Counted from the first letter of the stretch, positions 26,033 to 34,982 are shown. The stretch: 64,000 nucleotides of DNA from Streptomyces sp. WAC05374 (GCF_004353505.1 NZ_SMNQ01000001.1:682001-746000); one strand, 5' to 3'. A program made the numbers and translations. The notes: generated by a model not told the origin, from the letters alone.

Positions 26033-28825
26033 ATGAGCGGACGTCTCGGACGGACCAGGCGGGCGTCGGGCCGCCCGTCCCCGGGACGCGCGCCGAGGGC
26101 TCCGCACCGGCTCCACCCCGGGATGGCACGGCGCCCGCGGCAGGAGGGAGTGCGCTCCCTGCTGGGCGTGCGGACCGTCGCCGGCCAGGTGCTGCTCCTG
26201 CAGATCCTGGTCGCGGTGCTGCTGATCACGGCCGCGGTCACAGGGCTGGCGTTCCAGGCGCGGTACGACAGCGAGCGGGACGCCCAGAACCGGTCGCTCG
26301 CGGCCGCCCAGTCCTTCGCCGAGGCCCCCGGTGTCGCCACGGCACTGAGGGCCGCCGACCCGACGGCGGCGCTCCAGGAGTCGACCCGCAAGGCCAAGGA
26401 GGGCTCCGGACTGGACTTCATCGCGGTGATGACGCCGGACGGGGTCCGCGTCGCCGACAACGATCCGACCCTGATCGGCAGGCGCGCCGAGCAGGTGGAG
26501 CGCGCCGCGGCGGGCTCCGCGTTCACCGAGATCTTCGAGGGGGCCCCGAACGACGCGGCCCGGGCCGTGGTGCCCGTCATCGACTCCGGCGGCACGGTCG
26601 TCGGCCTGGTGAGCGCGGGCGTCTCGATCGAGAACGTCGGCGACGCGGTCAACCGCCACCTGCCGGTGCTCCTGGGCTCGGCCGGCGCCGCGCTGGCGCT
26701 GGCGGTGGGCAGCTCGGCGCTGGTGAGCCGGCGGCTGCGGCGCCAGACGCGCGGCCTCGGCCCCACCGAGATGACCCGGATGTACGAACACCACGACGCG
26801 GTGCTGCACGCGGCCCGCGAGGGGGTGCTCATCATCGGCGACGACGGGCGCCTGACGCTGGCCAACGACGAGGCGCGCCGCCTGCTGGAGCTGCCGCCGG
26901 ACGCGGAGGGGCGCCATGTCACGGGCCTGGGCCTGGACGCGGGCATGGCGGAGCTGCTGGCGTCGGGCCGTACCGTCACCGACGAGGTGCACCTGGCGGG
27001 GGATCGTCTGCTCGCCGTCAACACCCGGCCGACGGCGCCCTACGGCGGGGCGTCCGGCACGGTGGCGACGCTCCGGGACACCACCGAGCTGCGTGCGGTG
27101 TCCGGGATGGCGGAGGTGGCCCGCGAGCGGCTGAAGCTGCTGTACGAGGCGGGCGGGCGGATCGGCACGACGCTGGACGTGGTGCGGACGGCGGAGGAGC
27201 TGTCGGAGGTGACGGTCCCCCGGTTCGCCGACTTCGTGACGGTGGAGCTGCTCGACCCGGTGCTGCGCGGTGAGGAGCCGGCGGGCGCGCACACCGAGAT
27301 GCGGCGTACGGCGGTGAGCGGCATCCGCGACGACCACCCGCTGCAGCCGGTGGGCGACCTCATCCGGTTCGCCGTCCCGACCACGCCGATGGCGGCGGCG
27401 CTGGCGAGCGGGCACGCGGTGCTGGAGCCGGACCTGAACGTGGCCCACGGCTGGCGGGCGCAGGACCCCGCCGGGGCGGACCAGGCACTGGCGTACGGCA
27501 TCCACTCGCTGGTGACGGTGCCGTTGCAGGCGCGGGGCGTGGTGCTGGGGATGGCCAACTTCTGGCGGGCCGAGCGTGCCGAGCGGTTCGAGGAGGACGA
27601 CCTGGCCTTCGCGGAGGAGCTGGCCGCCCGGGCCGCCGTGGCCATCGACAACGCGCGTCGCTTCACCCGCGAGCACGCCATGGCCGTCACCCTCCAGCGG
27701 AGCCTGCTGCCGAGGGTCCTGCCGGAGCAGGGGGCGCTGGACATCGCGTACCGCTACCTGCCCGCCCAGGCCGGGGTGGGCGGCGACTGGTTCGACGTGA
27801 TCCCGCTGCCCGGGGCGCGGGTCGCCCTGGTGGTGGGTGACGTGGTGGGGCACGGGCTGCACGCGGCCGCCACGATGGGCCGGCTGCGGACGGCGGTGCA
27901 CAACTTCTCGGCGCTGGACCTGCCGCCGGACGAGCTGCTGGGCCACCTCGACGAGCTGGTGTCCCGGATCGACCAGGAGGAGGGGGCCGACGGCGACGGG
28001 GACGGCATCACGGGCGCCACCTGCCTGTACGCCATCTACGACCCGGCGTCGGGCCGGTGCAGCGTGGCGACGGCCGGGCACTTCGCGCCGGTGCTCGTGC
28101 GGCCGGACGGCACCGTGGACTGCCCGGAGGTGCCGGTCTTCCCGCCGCTGGGCCTGGGCGGCCTGCCGTTCGAGACCGCCGAGCTGGACCTGCGCGAGGG
28201 GAGCCGGCTCGTCCTGTACACCGACGGGCTGATCGAGCACCGCCACCGCGACCTCGACACCGGCCTGCGGGTGCTGCGGGACACGCTGGCCGGGCACCCG
28301 GACCGGACGCCGGAGGAGACGTGCCAGGCCGTTTTCGGCGCCCTGCTGCCGGCTCACCGCCGGGACGACATCGCGCTGCTGGTCGCCCGCACCAACCTGC
28401 TGGACCGGGCCCGGGTCGCGGACTGGGACGTGCCCCCCGATCCGTCGGCCGTCGCCCGGGTGCGGGCCGCGTGCGGCCGGCAGCTCGAGGAGTGGGGGCT
28501 GGACGACCTGGGGTTCACCACGGAGCTGATGCTCAGCGAGCTGATCACCAACGCCATCCGGTACGGCTCCGAGCCGATCCACGTGCGGATGCTGTACGAA
28601 CGCTGCCTGATCTGCGAGGTGTCCGACGGCAGCAGCACCTCCCCGCACCTGCGGCGGGCGGCCACGACCGACGAGGGCGGGCGGGGACTGTTCCTGGTGT
28701 CCCAGCTCGCCGAGCGGTGGGGCACCCGGTACACGCCCACGGGGAAGGTGATGTGGACCGAGCAGTCCCCCGGCACGGAGCCCCGGCAGCCGATGGAACT
28801 GGTGCTGGACGACGTGTCGTGGTGA
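26033..28825 (+). CDS. Multidomain PP2C-type (SpoIIE) phosphatase with Cache, PAS, GAF and anti-sigma-like kinase domains
   Basis: The 930-residue protein starts at ATG 26033. Domains in order: membrane helix (VLLLQILVAVLLITAAVTGLAF, about 55-75); an extracytoplasmic sCache sensor (SFAEAPGVATALRAADPT to about 200); a second helix (GSAGAALALAVGSSALV); PAS (EGVLIIGDDGRLTLANDEARRLLELP); GAF (about 370-540); the SpoIIE PP2C domain with metal-binding GVGGDWFDVIPL and GDVVGHGLHAAATM; and a HATPase_c domain with MLSELITNAIRYG and EGGRGLFLV. It probably senses an external ligand and switches a sigma-factor/anti-anti-sigma partner by dephosphorylation and phosphorylation. No partner STAS gene is adjacent. 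Confidence 0.93.
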   Translation: MSGRLGRTRRASGRPSPGRAPRAPHRLHPGMARRPRQEGVRSLLGVRTVAGQVLLLQILVAVLLITAAVTGLAFQARYDSERDAQNRSLAAAQSFAEAPGVATALRAADPTAALQESTRKAKEGSGLDFIAVMTPDGVRVADNDPTLIGRRAEQVERAAAGSAFTEIFEGAPNDAARAVVPVIDSGGTVVGLVSAGVSIENVGDAVNRHLPVLLGSAGAALALAVGSSALVSRRLRRQTRGLGPTEMTRMYEHHDAVLHAAREGVLIIGDDGRLTLANDEARRLLELPPDAEGRHVTGLGLDAGMAELLASGRTVTDEVHLAGDRLLAVNTRPTAPYGGASGTVATLRDTTELRAVSGMAEVARERLKLLYEAGGRIGTTLDVVRTAEELSEVTVPRFADFVTVELLDPVLRGEEPAGAHTEMRRTAVSGIRDDHPLQPVGDLIRFAVPTTPMAAALASGHAVLEPDLNVAHGWRAQDPAGADQALAYGIHSLVTVPLQARGVVLGMANFWRAERAERFEEDDLAFAEELAARAAVAIDNARRFTREHAMAVTLQRSLLPRVLPEQGALDIAYRYLPAQAGVGGDWFDVIPLPGARVALVVGDVVGHGLHAAATMGRLRTAVHNFSALDLPPDELLGHLDELVSRIDQEEGADGDGDGITGATCLYAIYDPASGRCSVATAGHFAPVLVRPDGTVDCPEVPVFPPLGLGGLPFETAELDLREGSRLVLYTDGLIEHRHRDLDTGLRVLRDTLAGHPDRTPEETCQAVFGALLPAHRRDDIALLVARTNLLDRARVADWDVPPDPSAVARVRAACGRQLEEWGLDDLGFTTELMLSELITNAIRYGSEPIHVRMLYERCLICEVSDGSSTSPHLRRAATTDEGGRGLFLVSQLAERWGTRYTPTGKVMWTEQSPGTEPRQPMELVLDDVSW

Positions 28826-28842
28826 GGAGTGTTCCCGGAAAC

Positions 28843-28858
28843 GGCAACGTTCTTTGCC
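28843..28858. promoter_or_regulatory. Inverted repeat upstream of XRE-cupin regulator
   Basis: GGCAA-CGTTCT-TTGCC lies 30 bases before the regulator start and directly after the SpoIIE stop. It is a good candidate for an autoregulatory operator of the XRE-cupin protein. Confidence 0.45.
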
Positions 28859-28888
28859 GCTTGTGGACGGCTGGTGGTTAATGGGCGC

Positions 28889-29506
28889 GTGGAAGAACGG
28901 GAAGAACACCAGGACGCCATCGCCCGCACGCTCTCCGAGGTGGGCCCGCGCCTGCGGCGCATCCGTACCCGGCGCGGCGTCACCCTGACCGCGCTCGCGG
29001 AGGCCACCGGCATCTCCAAGAGCACCCTGTCCCGCCTGGAGTCCGGTCAGCGCCGGCCGAGCCTGGAGCTGCTGCTGCCCATCGCCCAGGCCCACCAGGT
29101 ACCGCTCGACGAGCTGGTGGGCGCGCCCGAGGTGGGCGACCCGCGCGTGCGCCTCACGCCCAGGACCGTGCACGGCAACACCACGGTGCTGCCGCTGACC
29201 CGCCAGCCGGGCCCGCAGCAGGCGTACAAGATGATCCTCCCGCCCGACCGGAACACCCCGCAGCCCTGCACCCACGAGGGCTACGAGTGGCTGTACGTGC
29301 TGTCCGGGCGGCTGCGCCTGGTCCTGGCCGACCACGACCTGGTGCTGGGCTCGGGCGAGGCGGCCGAGTTCGACACCCGGGTGCCGCACTGGTTCGGCAG
29401 CACGGGGGACGGAGCCGTGGAGGTGCTCAGCCTCTTCGGGCGTCAGGGCGAGCGGATGCACGTACGCGCGCGGCCCCGGAGCGCGGAGCCGTCCCCGTCG
29501 CCGTGA
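28889..29506 (+). CDS. XRE-family regulator with C-terminal cupin sensor
   Basis: The chosen start is GTG at 28889 (VEEREEHQDAIARTLSEVG). Upstream in-frame codons to 28829 would cross the inverted repeat at 28843-28858. The 205-residue protein has an N-terminal HTH (GVTLTALAEATGISKSTLSRLESGQRRPSLELLLPIA, about 35-75) and a small-molecule-binding cupin (CTHEGYEWLYVLSGRLRLVLADHDLVLGSGEAAEFDTRVPHWF). The cupin metal residues are partly kept (H and E in CTHEGYEW, H in VPHWF). Such proteins usually control a nearby metabolic or transport gene; here the neighbours give no clear target. No obvious ribosome site precedes the start, so it may be leaderless. Confidence 0.88.
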   Translation: MEEREEHQDAIARTLSEVGPRLRRIRTRRGVTLTALAEATGISKSTLSRLESGQRRPSLELLLPIAQAHQVPLDELVGAPEVGDPRVRLTPRTVHGNTTVLPLTRQPGPQQAYKMILPPDRNTPQPCTHEGYEWLYVLSGRLRLVLADHDLVLGSGEAAEFDTRVPHWFGSTGDGAVEVLSLFGRQGERMHVRARPRSAEPSPSP

Positions 29507-29582
29507 CCCTCCGGAGCCGGGTGTCCGACTACCGGCCGGGAGCTTCCGGCCAGCGGACGATGATCCTTCGATCAGGGCAGGA

Positions 29583-29596
29583 ATGAACCCGTTCAT
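29583..29596. promoter_or_regulatory. Perfect inverted repeat in the promoter region of the HTH gene
   Basis: ATGAAC-CC-GTTCAT forms a 6-bp-arm palindrome in the A/T-rich spacer 29507-29763. A second small one, TGATC-CTTC-GATCA, lies at 29561-29574. Both are plausible operators for the downstream regulator. Confidence 0.4.
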
Positions 29597-29763
29597 CCCA
29601 TCATTGCTCCTTGAAACACGCGTTACACCTTGCTATCGAAGGGAAAGTTGGCCATTTGCACCACTCGGCCATCTGTTAATCTGCCCGCTCCTGGATGTTC
29701 GTCCAGCGGTTCCCTCTCCCCCAAGCGCCCTGCGCTCGCCGGGTGCAGCGAGGTGTCTCATTC

Positions 29764-30486
29764 GTGTACAGCACTCCGTTCTCCGCCGCAGAGGCCCGGG
29801 CGGCGCGGGCCCGCATGGGCCTGAGCACCGCCCAGGTGGCGCACTCCATGGCGGCGTGCGGTGTCCCGGTCCACCCCGGCCTGGTCGCCGCGTGGGAGCA
29901 CGGCTCCCACGTCCCCTCGGAGCCGCAGCTCTTCGCCCTCGCCGATGTGCTGTGGTGCTCGGCGACCACGCTGATGGGCGTCGAGCCGCGGACCCTGGCC
30001 GAACACCGGCTGGCCCGGCAGCTCGGCGTGGAGCGGCTGGCCCACCGGATCGGGATGGACCCGGCGGAGTACCGGAAGGCGGAGGCGGCCCAGTTCTGGG
30101 ACGGTGACCTGCGGCAGACCAGGGCCCTGGTGGAGGCGCTCGGCCTGTCGCTGCGCAAGCTGGTCGGGATCATGGGCCGGGGCGAGGAACTGGCCCGGCA
30201 CCTGCGCTCGGCCGTCGAGGGCCGCTGGAAGGCCCATGTGGCGCCCGTGGCGGAGATCGTCGTGGTGAACGAGACCCTGGTGGGCGACGCGCTGCGCACC
30301 ATGCACGCCGAGTTCGCCGAGTTCTCCGAGCGCTACATGGGCCACCTGGTGGCCCGCAACGACGACGCCCGCCTCAAGGAGGTCGCCGCCGAGCGCTCGG
30401 CCTACCTCCACCGGCTGACCGACCACTTCTGGGAGCTGATCGGCGACGTGGGCGACCGGGCCCCGTTCGACGCGACGGGACACTGA
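29764..30486 (+). CDS. Helix-turn-helix (XRE-like) DNA-binding protein
   Basis: The chosen start is GTG at 29764 because GAGGTG lies eight bases before it; the frame extends upstream to 29695 without a ribosome site. The 240-residue product begins VYSTPFSAAEARAARARMGLSTAQVAHSM, with a first HTH in the N-terminal third (GVPVHPGLVAAWEHGSHVPSEPQLFALADVL). A second HTH-like region follows (LGVERLAHRIGMDPAEYRKAEAAQFW). The C-terminal half is helical (HAEFAEFSERYMGHLVARNDD). Proteins of this type are common in Streptomyces and are uncharacterised. It stands alone between two terminators or spacers. Confidence 0.8.
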   Translation: MYSTPFSAAEARAARARMGLSTAQVAHSMAACGVPVHPGLVAAWEHGSHVPSEPQLFALADVLWCSATTLMGVEPRTLAEHRLARQLGVERLAHRIGMDPAEYRKAEAAQFWDGDLRQTRALVEALGLSLRKLVGIMGRGEELARHLRSAVEGRWKAHVAPVAEIVVVNETLVGDALRTMHAEFAEFSERYMGHLVARNDDARLKEVAAERSAYLHRLTDHFWELIGDVGDRAPFDATGH

Positions 30487-30556
30487 GCCCGCCCACGGGG
30501 CGCCGGGCCCGTCCCCGGAGCGCCGACCACGCCCCGGGGCGCCGGGCCCGTCCGTG

Positions 30557-30601
30557 CGCCCGCCCCCGGGCCGGAGTCGGCGGCCGTCCCGGGGGCGGGC
30601 G
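30557..30601. terminator. Strong convergent hairpin terminator
   Basis: There is a perfect 14-bp stem (CGCCCGCCCCCGGG with its complement) and a 17-base loop. It sits between the HTH gene and the convergent permease. A direct repeat GGGGCGCCGGGCCCGTCC also occurs twice between 30495 and 30555. Confidence 0.7.
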
Positions 30602-30632
30602 GGGGCGGGGGCGCCGCGGGGCGCCGTCCGGG

Positions 30633-32048
30633 TCAGCGCGTCGCGGCGCCGACCGGCGGCGGCGTGCCGTCGTCCTCGTAGTCCTCCCAGTCGATCTCCA
30701 TCGCCTTGCGCCGGGAGAACGCGTGGAAGAACAGGTTCAGCGCGATCGCCGTGAGGCCGCCCAGGGTGATGCCGCTGTCGAGGACCGCCCGCACGTCGGC
30801 CGGCATGCGGTCGAAGAACGGGGCGACCGTCGTGGGCAGCAGGGCGGCGCCCAGGCTGACGGCGAGGATCAGCGCGTTGCGCTCCTCGCGCAGGTCGACC
30901 TTGCCCAGGATCTGGATGCCGACCGTGGCGACCATGCCGAACATCGCGATCGCCGCGCCGCCCAGCACCGGATGGGGAACGGCGGCGACCAGGCTCCCGG
31001 CCTTCGGCAGCAGCCCGAGCACGATCATGAAGACGCCCGCGGCGACCACCACGAAACGGCTCATCACCCGGGACATCCGGACAAGTCCGATGTTCTCCGC
31101 GAACGCCACATACGGGAAGGAGTTCAGCACGCCGCCGAGGACGGTCGCCACGCCGTCGGCGCGCAGCGCCCGGGTGACGGTGTCGCTGTCGACCTTCTTG
31201 CGGGTGATCTCGCCGATCGCGTACACATCACCGGTCGTCTCGACCATCGTGATCAGCATGACCACCACCATGGCGATGACGGGCAGGAGTTCGAACTTCG
31301 GCATGCCGTAGTGGAAGGGCGTGCTGACGCCGAACCAGTCGGCGTCCTTGACGGCGCCGAAGTGCGCGTCGCCGAGGAGCCAGGCGACGGCGGTGCCGGC
31401 GACGAGCCCGATGAGGACCGCGAGGCTGCTCAGGAACGGCTTGCCGACGCGGACCACGGCCAGGATGAGCAGAAGCGTGCCGAGGGCGTACGCGAGGTTC
31501 TTCCCGGAGCCGTACTCGGGCTCCCCCATGAGGTGCGCGCCACCGGCCGCGTCCTGGAGGCCCACGGGTATCAGGGTCATGCCGATGATGGTGAGGATCG
31601 TGCCGATGACGATCGGCGGGAAGTACTTCACCAGCTTCCCGAAGAAGGGCGCGAGGAGGAACGTCGCGATGCCGGCCGTGATCACCGCGCCGTAGACCAC
31701 CAGCAGGCCGGCCGTGCCGCCGCCCGCGCCGATGCCGATGGCGACCATGGGTGAGACGGCGGTGAAGGTGACGCCCTGGACCAGGGGCAGCCGGGCGCCG
31801 ACCTTCCAGACGCCGAGCGCCTGGATGATCGAGGCGATGCCGCAGGTCAGCAGGTCGGCGTTGATCAGGTAGACCAGTTCCTCCCGGGAAAGCCCGAGGG
31901 CGTTCCCGAGGAGTACGGGGACGATGACCGCCGCCGCGTAGAACGCGAGGATGTGCTGGAAGCCGTAGAGGGTGAGTTTGGGGAGGGGAAGAAGCTCATC
32001 GACGGGATGCGTCTGCTTCCCGGAGTGCTGCCGGGAGACTCGTGCCAT
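30633..32048 (-). CDS. NCS2-family nucleobase permease (xanthine/uric acid type)
   Basis: The start is ATG at 32048 (MARVSRQHSGKQTHPVDE); an extension to 32183 is not supported. The 471-residue protein has about 14 membrane helices and begins with the NCS2 pattern LTLYGFQHILAFYAAAVIVPVLLG. The signature helix contains PLVQGVTFTAVSPMVAIG, and the helix 8 substrate region is VMLITMVETTGDVYAIGEI with its conserved Glu. NSFPYVAFAENIGLV follows. These transporters import xanthine, uric acid or uracil with protons or cations; the QN/E-T-G-D motif favours a purine. No purine catabolic gene is adjacent. Confidence 0.92.
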   Translation of the reverse strand: MARVSRQHSGKQTHPVDELLPLPKLTLYGFQHILAFYAAAVIVPVLLGNALGLSREELVYLINADLLTCGIASIIQALGVWKVGARLPLVQGVTFTAVSPMVAIGIGAGGGTAGLLVVYGAVITAGIATFLLAPFFGKLVKYFPPIVIGTILTIIGMTLIPVGLQDAAGGAHLMGEPEYGSGKNLAYALGTLLLILAVVRVGKPFLSSLAVLIGLVAGTAVAWLLGDAHFGAVKDADWFGVSTPFHYGMPKFELLPVIAMVVVMLITMVETTGDVYAIGEITRKKVDSDTVTRALRADGVATVLGGVLNSFPYVAFAENIGLVRMSRVMSRFVVVAAGVFMIVLGLLPKAGSLVAAVPHPVLGGAAIAMFGMVATVGIQILGKVDLREERNALILAVSLGAALLPTTVAPFFDRMPADVRAVLDSGITLGGLTAIALNLFFHAFSRRKAMEIDWEDYEDDGTPPPVGAATR

Positions 32049-32229
32049 CTCTGCCTTGCCTTCGCGAGGTAGGTGAATGAGAGAAGGGGCCAACGCCTCG
32101 AGTCCCGGATGACAGGACGAGGGCTCGCCGGCCCGTACGGAGCCGACGTCTGGCGGAGTTGCCGACATCACGTCGCCCTGCACTGCAATGTGCGCCCTGG
32201 TTGACAGGACATCCTTCGATCGGACTGAC

Positions 32230-32247
32230 CAGGACCGTTTTGTCCTG
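32230..32247. promoter_or_regulatory. Inverted repeat upstream of the nucleobase permease
   Basis: CAGGAC-CGTTTT-GTCCTG lies 180 bases upstream of the permease start, in an A/T-richer promoter region. It is a candidate operator. The rest of 32049-32610 holds the two divergent promoters and no visible gene. Confidence 0.35.
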
Positions 32248-32610
32248 CGATCCAGAGGGGGAGCCGATCGGGGCGCTCACCTTAGTTCACGCCTCGCATT
32301 CCTCGCGAGTAACCGGCGGTCCCACCCGTCACCGAGGCCATTGCGTCCCATTTTCTCCCGTATGGGGACTTTCGCAGTTATGACTGTCTCACCCATATCC
32401 AGGCGCACATAGGCGACTTGTCGGTGCATCGCACCGCCGCGTGACAAGAATCACCGCCCTCTACGGCTCCCGCCCTGTCCCGCCGGCCTTGTTTTGGCTT
32501 TTCAGCAGCAAAGTTGATGGGCCGTCATACGTTCGGGAAAGAGTCGGCGGGTGGAATTCCAGCCTTGTTCCGCGCGGCTCCTCTCGCTTACGGTCACCCT
32601 CAATCCGGAC

Positions 32611-32797
32611 GGACCGCCGAATCCTGCCGCCGCCCGGAGAATCGCACCCACCCACTCACGTACGCACGGCAGGAGCGGGGGAACCAGGTAAGCCGCCGTT
32701 TCCGGAGACCACCGGGGACGGCTCGGGGTGAAGCCGCGCCGACACGCGGCCGGGCATCTCCAGCCCGAACCCGACAGCTCACCTCGCAGGCGACGGA
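32611..32797 (+). ncRNA. c-di-AMP riboswitch (ydaO/yuaA type)
   Basis: The 5' leader of the LysM gene contains the conserved ydaO core in order: AGCGGGGGAACCAGGT (32674-32689), GGGGTGAAGCCG (32725-32736), a GC stem, then CCCGAACCCGACAGCTCACCT (32764 onward) and GCAGGCGACGGAGAG. A stem TCCTGCCG...CGGCAGGA encloses the 5' part. This RNA class binds c-di-AMP and usually turns expression of cell-wall hydrolases and resuscitation factors off in actinobacteria. The outer limits are approximate. Confidence 0.88.
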
Positions 32798-32809
32798 GAG
32801 GAATCCGCC

Positions 32810-33568
32810 ATGCCCGCAAAGGGTAAGCACCGCCGCCCCAAGAACAATCCGCTCGCCCGCCGTTTCGTCGCCGCGGGAACGGGCGGCGCCGCGCTCGCGC
32901 TCCCCATGCTCGGTGCCACCGCCGCCGAGGCCGCCCCGAGCGCGGCGCAGGCGGTCACCACCGCCGTGACCGCCGCACCGGCCGCCGCCAAGAAGGCCGC
33001 CCCTGTCACGTACACCGTGGTCGCGGGCGACTCCCTCTCCAAGATCGCGAGGGAGCACGGGGTGAGCGGCGGCTGGAAGAAGCTGTACGAGGACAACCGC
33101 GAGACCGTCGGTGCCGACCCGTCCCTGATCCGCCCGGGCCTGAAGCTGACGATCGGCGCCAAGGCCCCGGCCACGCGGGCTGCGGCCCCGGAGCGGGCCG
33201 ACCGGTCCGCCGAGCGGAAGGCCGCACCGGCCGCCGTCAAGACGTACCCGGACAACCTCGACGGCTGGATCCGTGAGGCCCTGGACATCATGGCCCGCCA
33301 CAACATCCCCGGCAGCTACGACGGCATCCACCGCAACGTCATGCGCGAGTCCTCGGGCAACCCGTTCGCGATCAACAACTGGGACATCAACGCCATCAAC
33401 GGCACGCCCTCCAAGGGCCTGCTCCAGGTGATCGCGCCGACCTTCGAGGCGTACCACGTGCCCGGGACGGCCAAGGACGCCTACGACCCGGTCGCCAACA
33501 TCGTCGCCGCCTGCAACTACGCGGCGGACCGGTACGGCTCCATCGACAACGTCAACGGCCCGTACTGA
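32810..33568 (+). CDS. Secreted LysM-domain lytic transglycosylase (SLT fold)
   Basis: ATG at 32810 with GGAGAGG upstream gives 252 residues. The N-terminus is basic (MPAKGKHRRPKNNPLARRF) with a signal region ending AEAAP. A LysM domain follows (YTVVAGDSLSKIAREHG to LKLTIG, about 65-115), then a linker, then a transglycosylase-like domain. That domain has the catalytic Glu in NVMRESSGNPFAINNWDINA and the typical GLLQVIAPTFEAYHVPG. It cleaves peptidoglycan glycan strands outside the cell, in growth or spore resuscitation. It is controlled by the c-di-AMP riboswitch just upstream and closed by a strong terminator. Confidence 0.92.
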   Translation: MPAKGKHRRPKNNPLARRFVAAGTGGAALALPMLGATAAEAAPSAAQAVTTAVTAAPAAAKKAAPVTYTVVAGDSLSKIAREHGVSGGWKKLYEDNRETVGADPSLIRPGLKLTIGAKAPATRAAAPERADRSAERKAAPAAVKTYPDNLDGWIREALDIMARHNIPGSYDGIHRNVMRESSGNPFAINNWDINAINGTPSKGLLQVIAPTFEAYHVPGTAKDAYDPVANIVAACNYAADRYGSIDNVNGPY

Positions 33569-33586
33569 CCGGACCCCTCCACTCCC

Positions 33587-33626
33587 CCGCCGGGGCCGGC
33601 CGCACACCCGCGGCCGGCCCCGGCGG
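33587..33626 (+). terminator. Intrinsic terminator after the LysM gene
   Basis: There is a perfect 17-bp GC stem (CCGCCGGGGCCGGCCGC with its complement) with loop ACACCC, starting 19 bases after the stop codon. Confidence 0.85.
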
Positions 33627-33894
33627 CGTTGTGCTCCCGGCGTTGCACAAGGCGGCGCGCCGGGCCTGCCGGAGTACGGCCGGTTTCCCACCACGGGCGG
33701 ACCGAAACGGCGCCTTGACCCTGGTGCGCGCGCCGAACCAGACTCGCCCACAGGCACTCGTGCAGGAGCCGCGAGCAGACGCCCGAGCCCATGACTCCGC
33801 GAGACCGAAGGTCCCATGGGACGGGCGACGGGGGAGGGCGCGCGGAGCGCGGCCACATTTTCCATGATCCACGCAGGTGAGCTCTCCCCAGGGG

Positions 33895-33910
33895 CCGGTG
33901 CACCGGTGCA
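33895..33910. promoter_or_regulatory. Overlapping perfect palindromes upstream of the amidase
   Basis: CCGGTGCACCGG (33895-33906) and TGCACCGGTGCA (33899-33910) overlap 45 bases before the amidase start. They may be an operator or chance in GC-rich DNA. The remaining gap from 33627 holds no gene that I can support. Confidence 0.3.
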
Positions 33911-33954
33911 GGAAGGGAACCGACGGAGCATCCCCACCGGAAGGGAGCACCACC

Positions 33955-34842
33955 ATGGCGACTCCGCTGTCCGCCTCCCAACTGCTCAGGGTCCTGCGTG
34001 ACGAGGGCCTGAAGGTCGTGGAGCACCGGAGCTGGCGTACGCACAACCGCAATCACAAGGGCCCGTGGGGACCGGTGCACGGGGTGATGATCCACCACAC
34101 CGTCACCTCGGGCACCCAGAACTCCGTGAACCTCTGCTACGACGGCTACGCGAGTCTGCCGGGGCCGCTGTGTCACGGGGTGATCGCCAAGGACGGCTCG
34201 GTCCACCTCGTCGGCAACGGCCGGGCCAATCACGCGGGGCTCGGCGACGACGAGGTCCTGCGCGCGGTGATCGACGAGCGCGCGCCGCTGCCCGCCGACA
34301 ACGAGGCCAACACCGACGGCAACCGGCACTTCTACGGCTTCGAGTGCGTCAACCTCGGCAACGGCAGCGACCCGTGGCCGGCCGCGCAACTGGAGGCGGT
34401 GGAGAGGGCGGCGGCCGCGCTCTGCCGGGCACACGACTGGTCGGACCGCTCGGTGATCGGGCACAAGGAGTGGCAGCCGGGCAAGACAGACCCGCGCGGA
34501 TTCACCATGGACGCGATGCGCGGCCGGATCAGACAGCGGCTCGGCGGGCAGCCGGGCGGACCGGCCGGGCCGCCCGCGCCGAAGCCCCCGGTGTCCTACG
34601 AGCCGTTCCCCGGCGCCGCGTTCTTCGCGCCGGGCCGGCGCAGCCCGGTGATCACCGCCATGGGCAGGCGGCTGGTGGCGGAGGGCTGCGGACGCTACGA
34701 GGTCGGCCCCGGGCCCGAGTGGAGCGAGGCCGACCGGAGGTCGTACGCCGCGTGGCAGCGCAAGCTGGGCTACACGGGCGCCGACGCCGACGGCACCCCG
34801 GGCAGGGCCAGTTGGGACAGGCTGAAGGTGCCCAACGTCTGA
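33955..34842 (+). CDS. N-acetylmuramoyl-L-alanine amidase with C-terminal peptidoglycan-binding domain
   Basis: The start is ATG at 33955 with GGGAG upstream; a longer frame to 33877 is rejected. The 295-residue protein has an amidase_2 domain with zinc-site elements MIHHTVTSG (His), NHAGLGDDE (His) and KTDPRGF (Asp), plus LCHGVIAKDGSVH. The C-terminal 80 residues (FFAPGRRSPVITAMGRRLVAEG... WQRKLGYTGADADGTPG) form the actinophage/Streptomyces-type peptidoglycan-binding repeat. There is no signal peptide, as in phage endolysins, but no phage genes surround it. It cleaves the MurNAc-L-Ala bond of peptidoglycan. Confidence 0.9.
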   Translation: MATPLSASQLLRVLRDEGLKVVEHRSWRTHNRNHKGPWGPVHGVMIHHTVTSGTQNSVNLCYDGYASLPGPLCHGVIAKDGSVHLVGNGRANHAGLGDDEVLRAVIDERAPLPADNEANTDGNRHFYGFECVNLGNGSDPWPAAQLEAVERAAAALCRAHDWSDRSVIGHKEWQPGKTDPRGFTMDAMRGRIRQRLGGQPGGPAGPPAPKPPVSYEPFPGAAFFAPGRRSPVITAMGRRLVAEGCGRYEVGPGPEWSEADRRSYAAWQRKLGYTGADADGTPGRASWDRLKVPNV

Positions 34843-34866
34843 CGCCCGCGCCCCCGGTGCCCGCGC

Positions 34867-34941
34867 TCAGGAGTGGCGGCCGTGGGCGCCGGGGGTGTGG
34901 CCGAAGGCACGGTGGGAGACGTCGATGAAGCGGGGGTCGGT
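34867..34941 (-). pseudogene. Possible 3' remnant of a minus-strand gene
   Basis: A minus-strand frame ending with a stop at 34867 reads TDPRFIDVSHRAFGHTPGA and a few further residues. It looks like a natural protein C-terminus, while the sequence before it in the same frame is Arg/Pro-rich and non-protein-like. I read this as the tail of a truncated gene in a decaying region. The identity is unknown. Confidence 0.3.
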
Positions 34942-34982
34942 GGGGGCGGTGGACGGGCCTGTGCGGGGCGGCGCTGCGGTCG

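Noticed and set aside
25910..29596. Minus-strand open frame opposite the SpoIIE and XRE genes
   Set aside because: It is a shadow of a confidently identified multidomain phosphatase; no domain is visible in it.
33955..34842. Prophage remnant suggested by an endolysin-like amidase
   Set aside because: No integrase, capsid, tail or attachment site is nearby; this amidase type is common in Streptomyces chromosomes.
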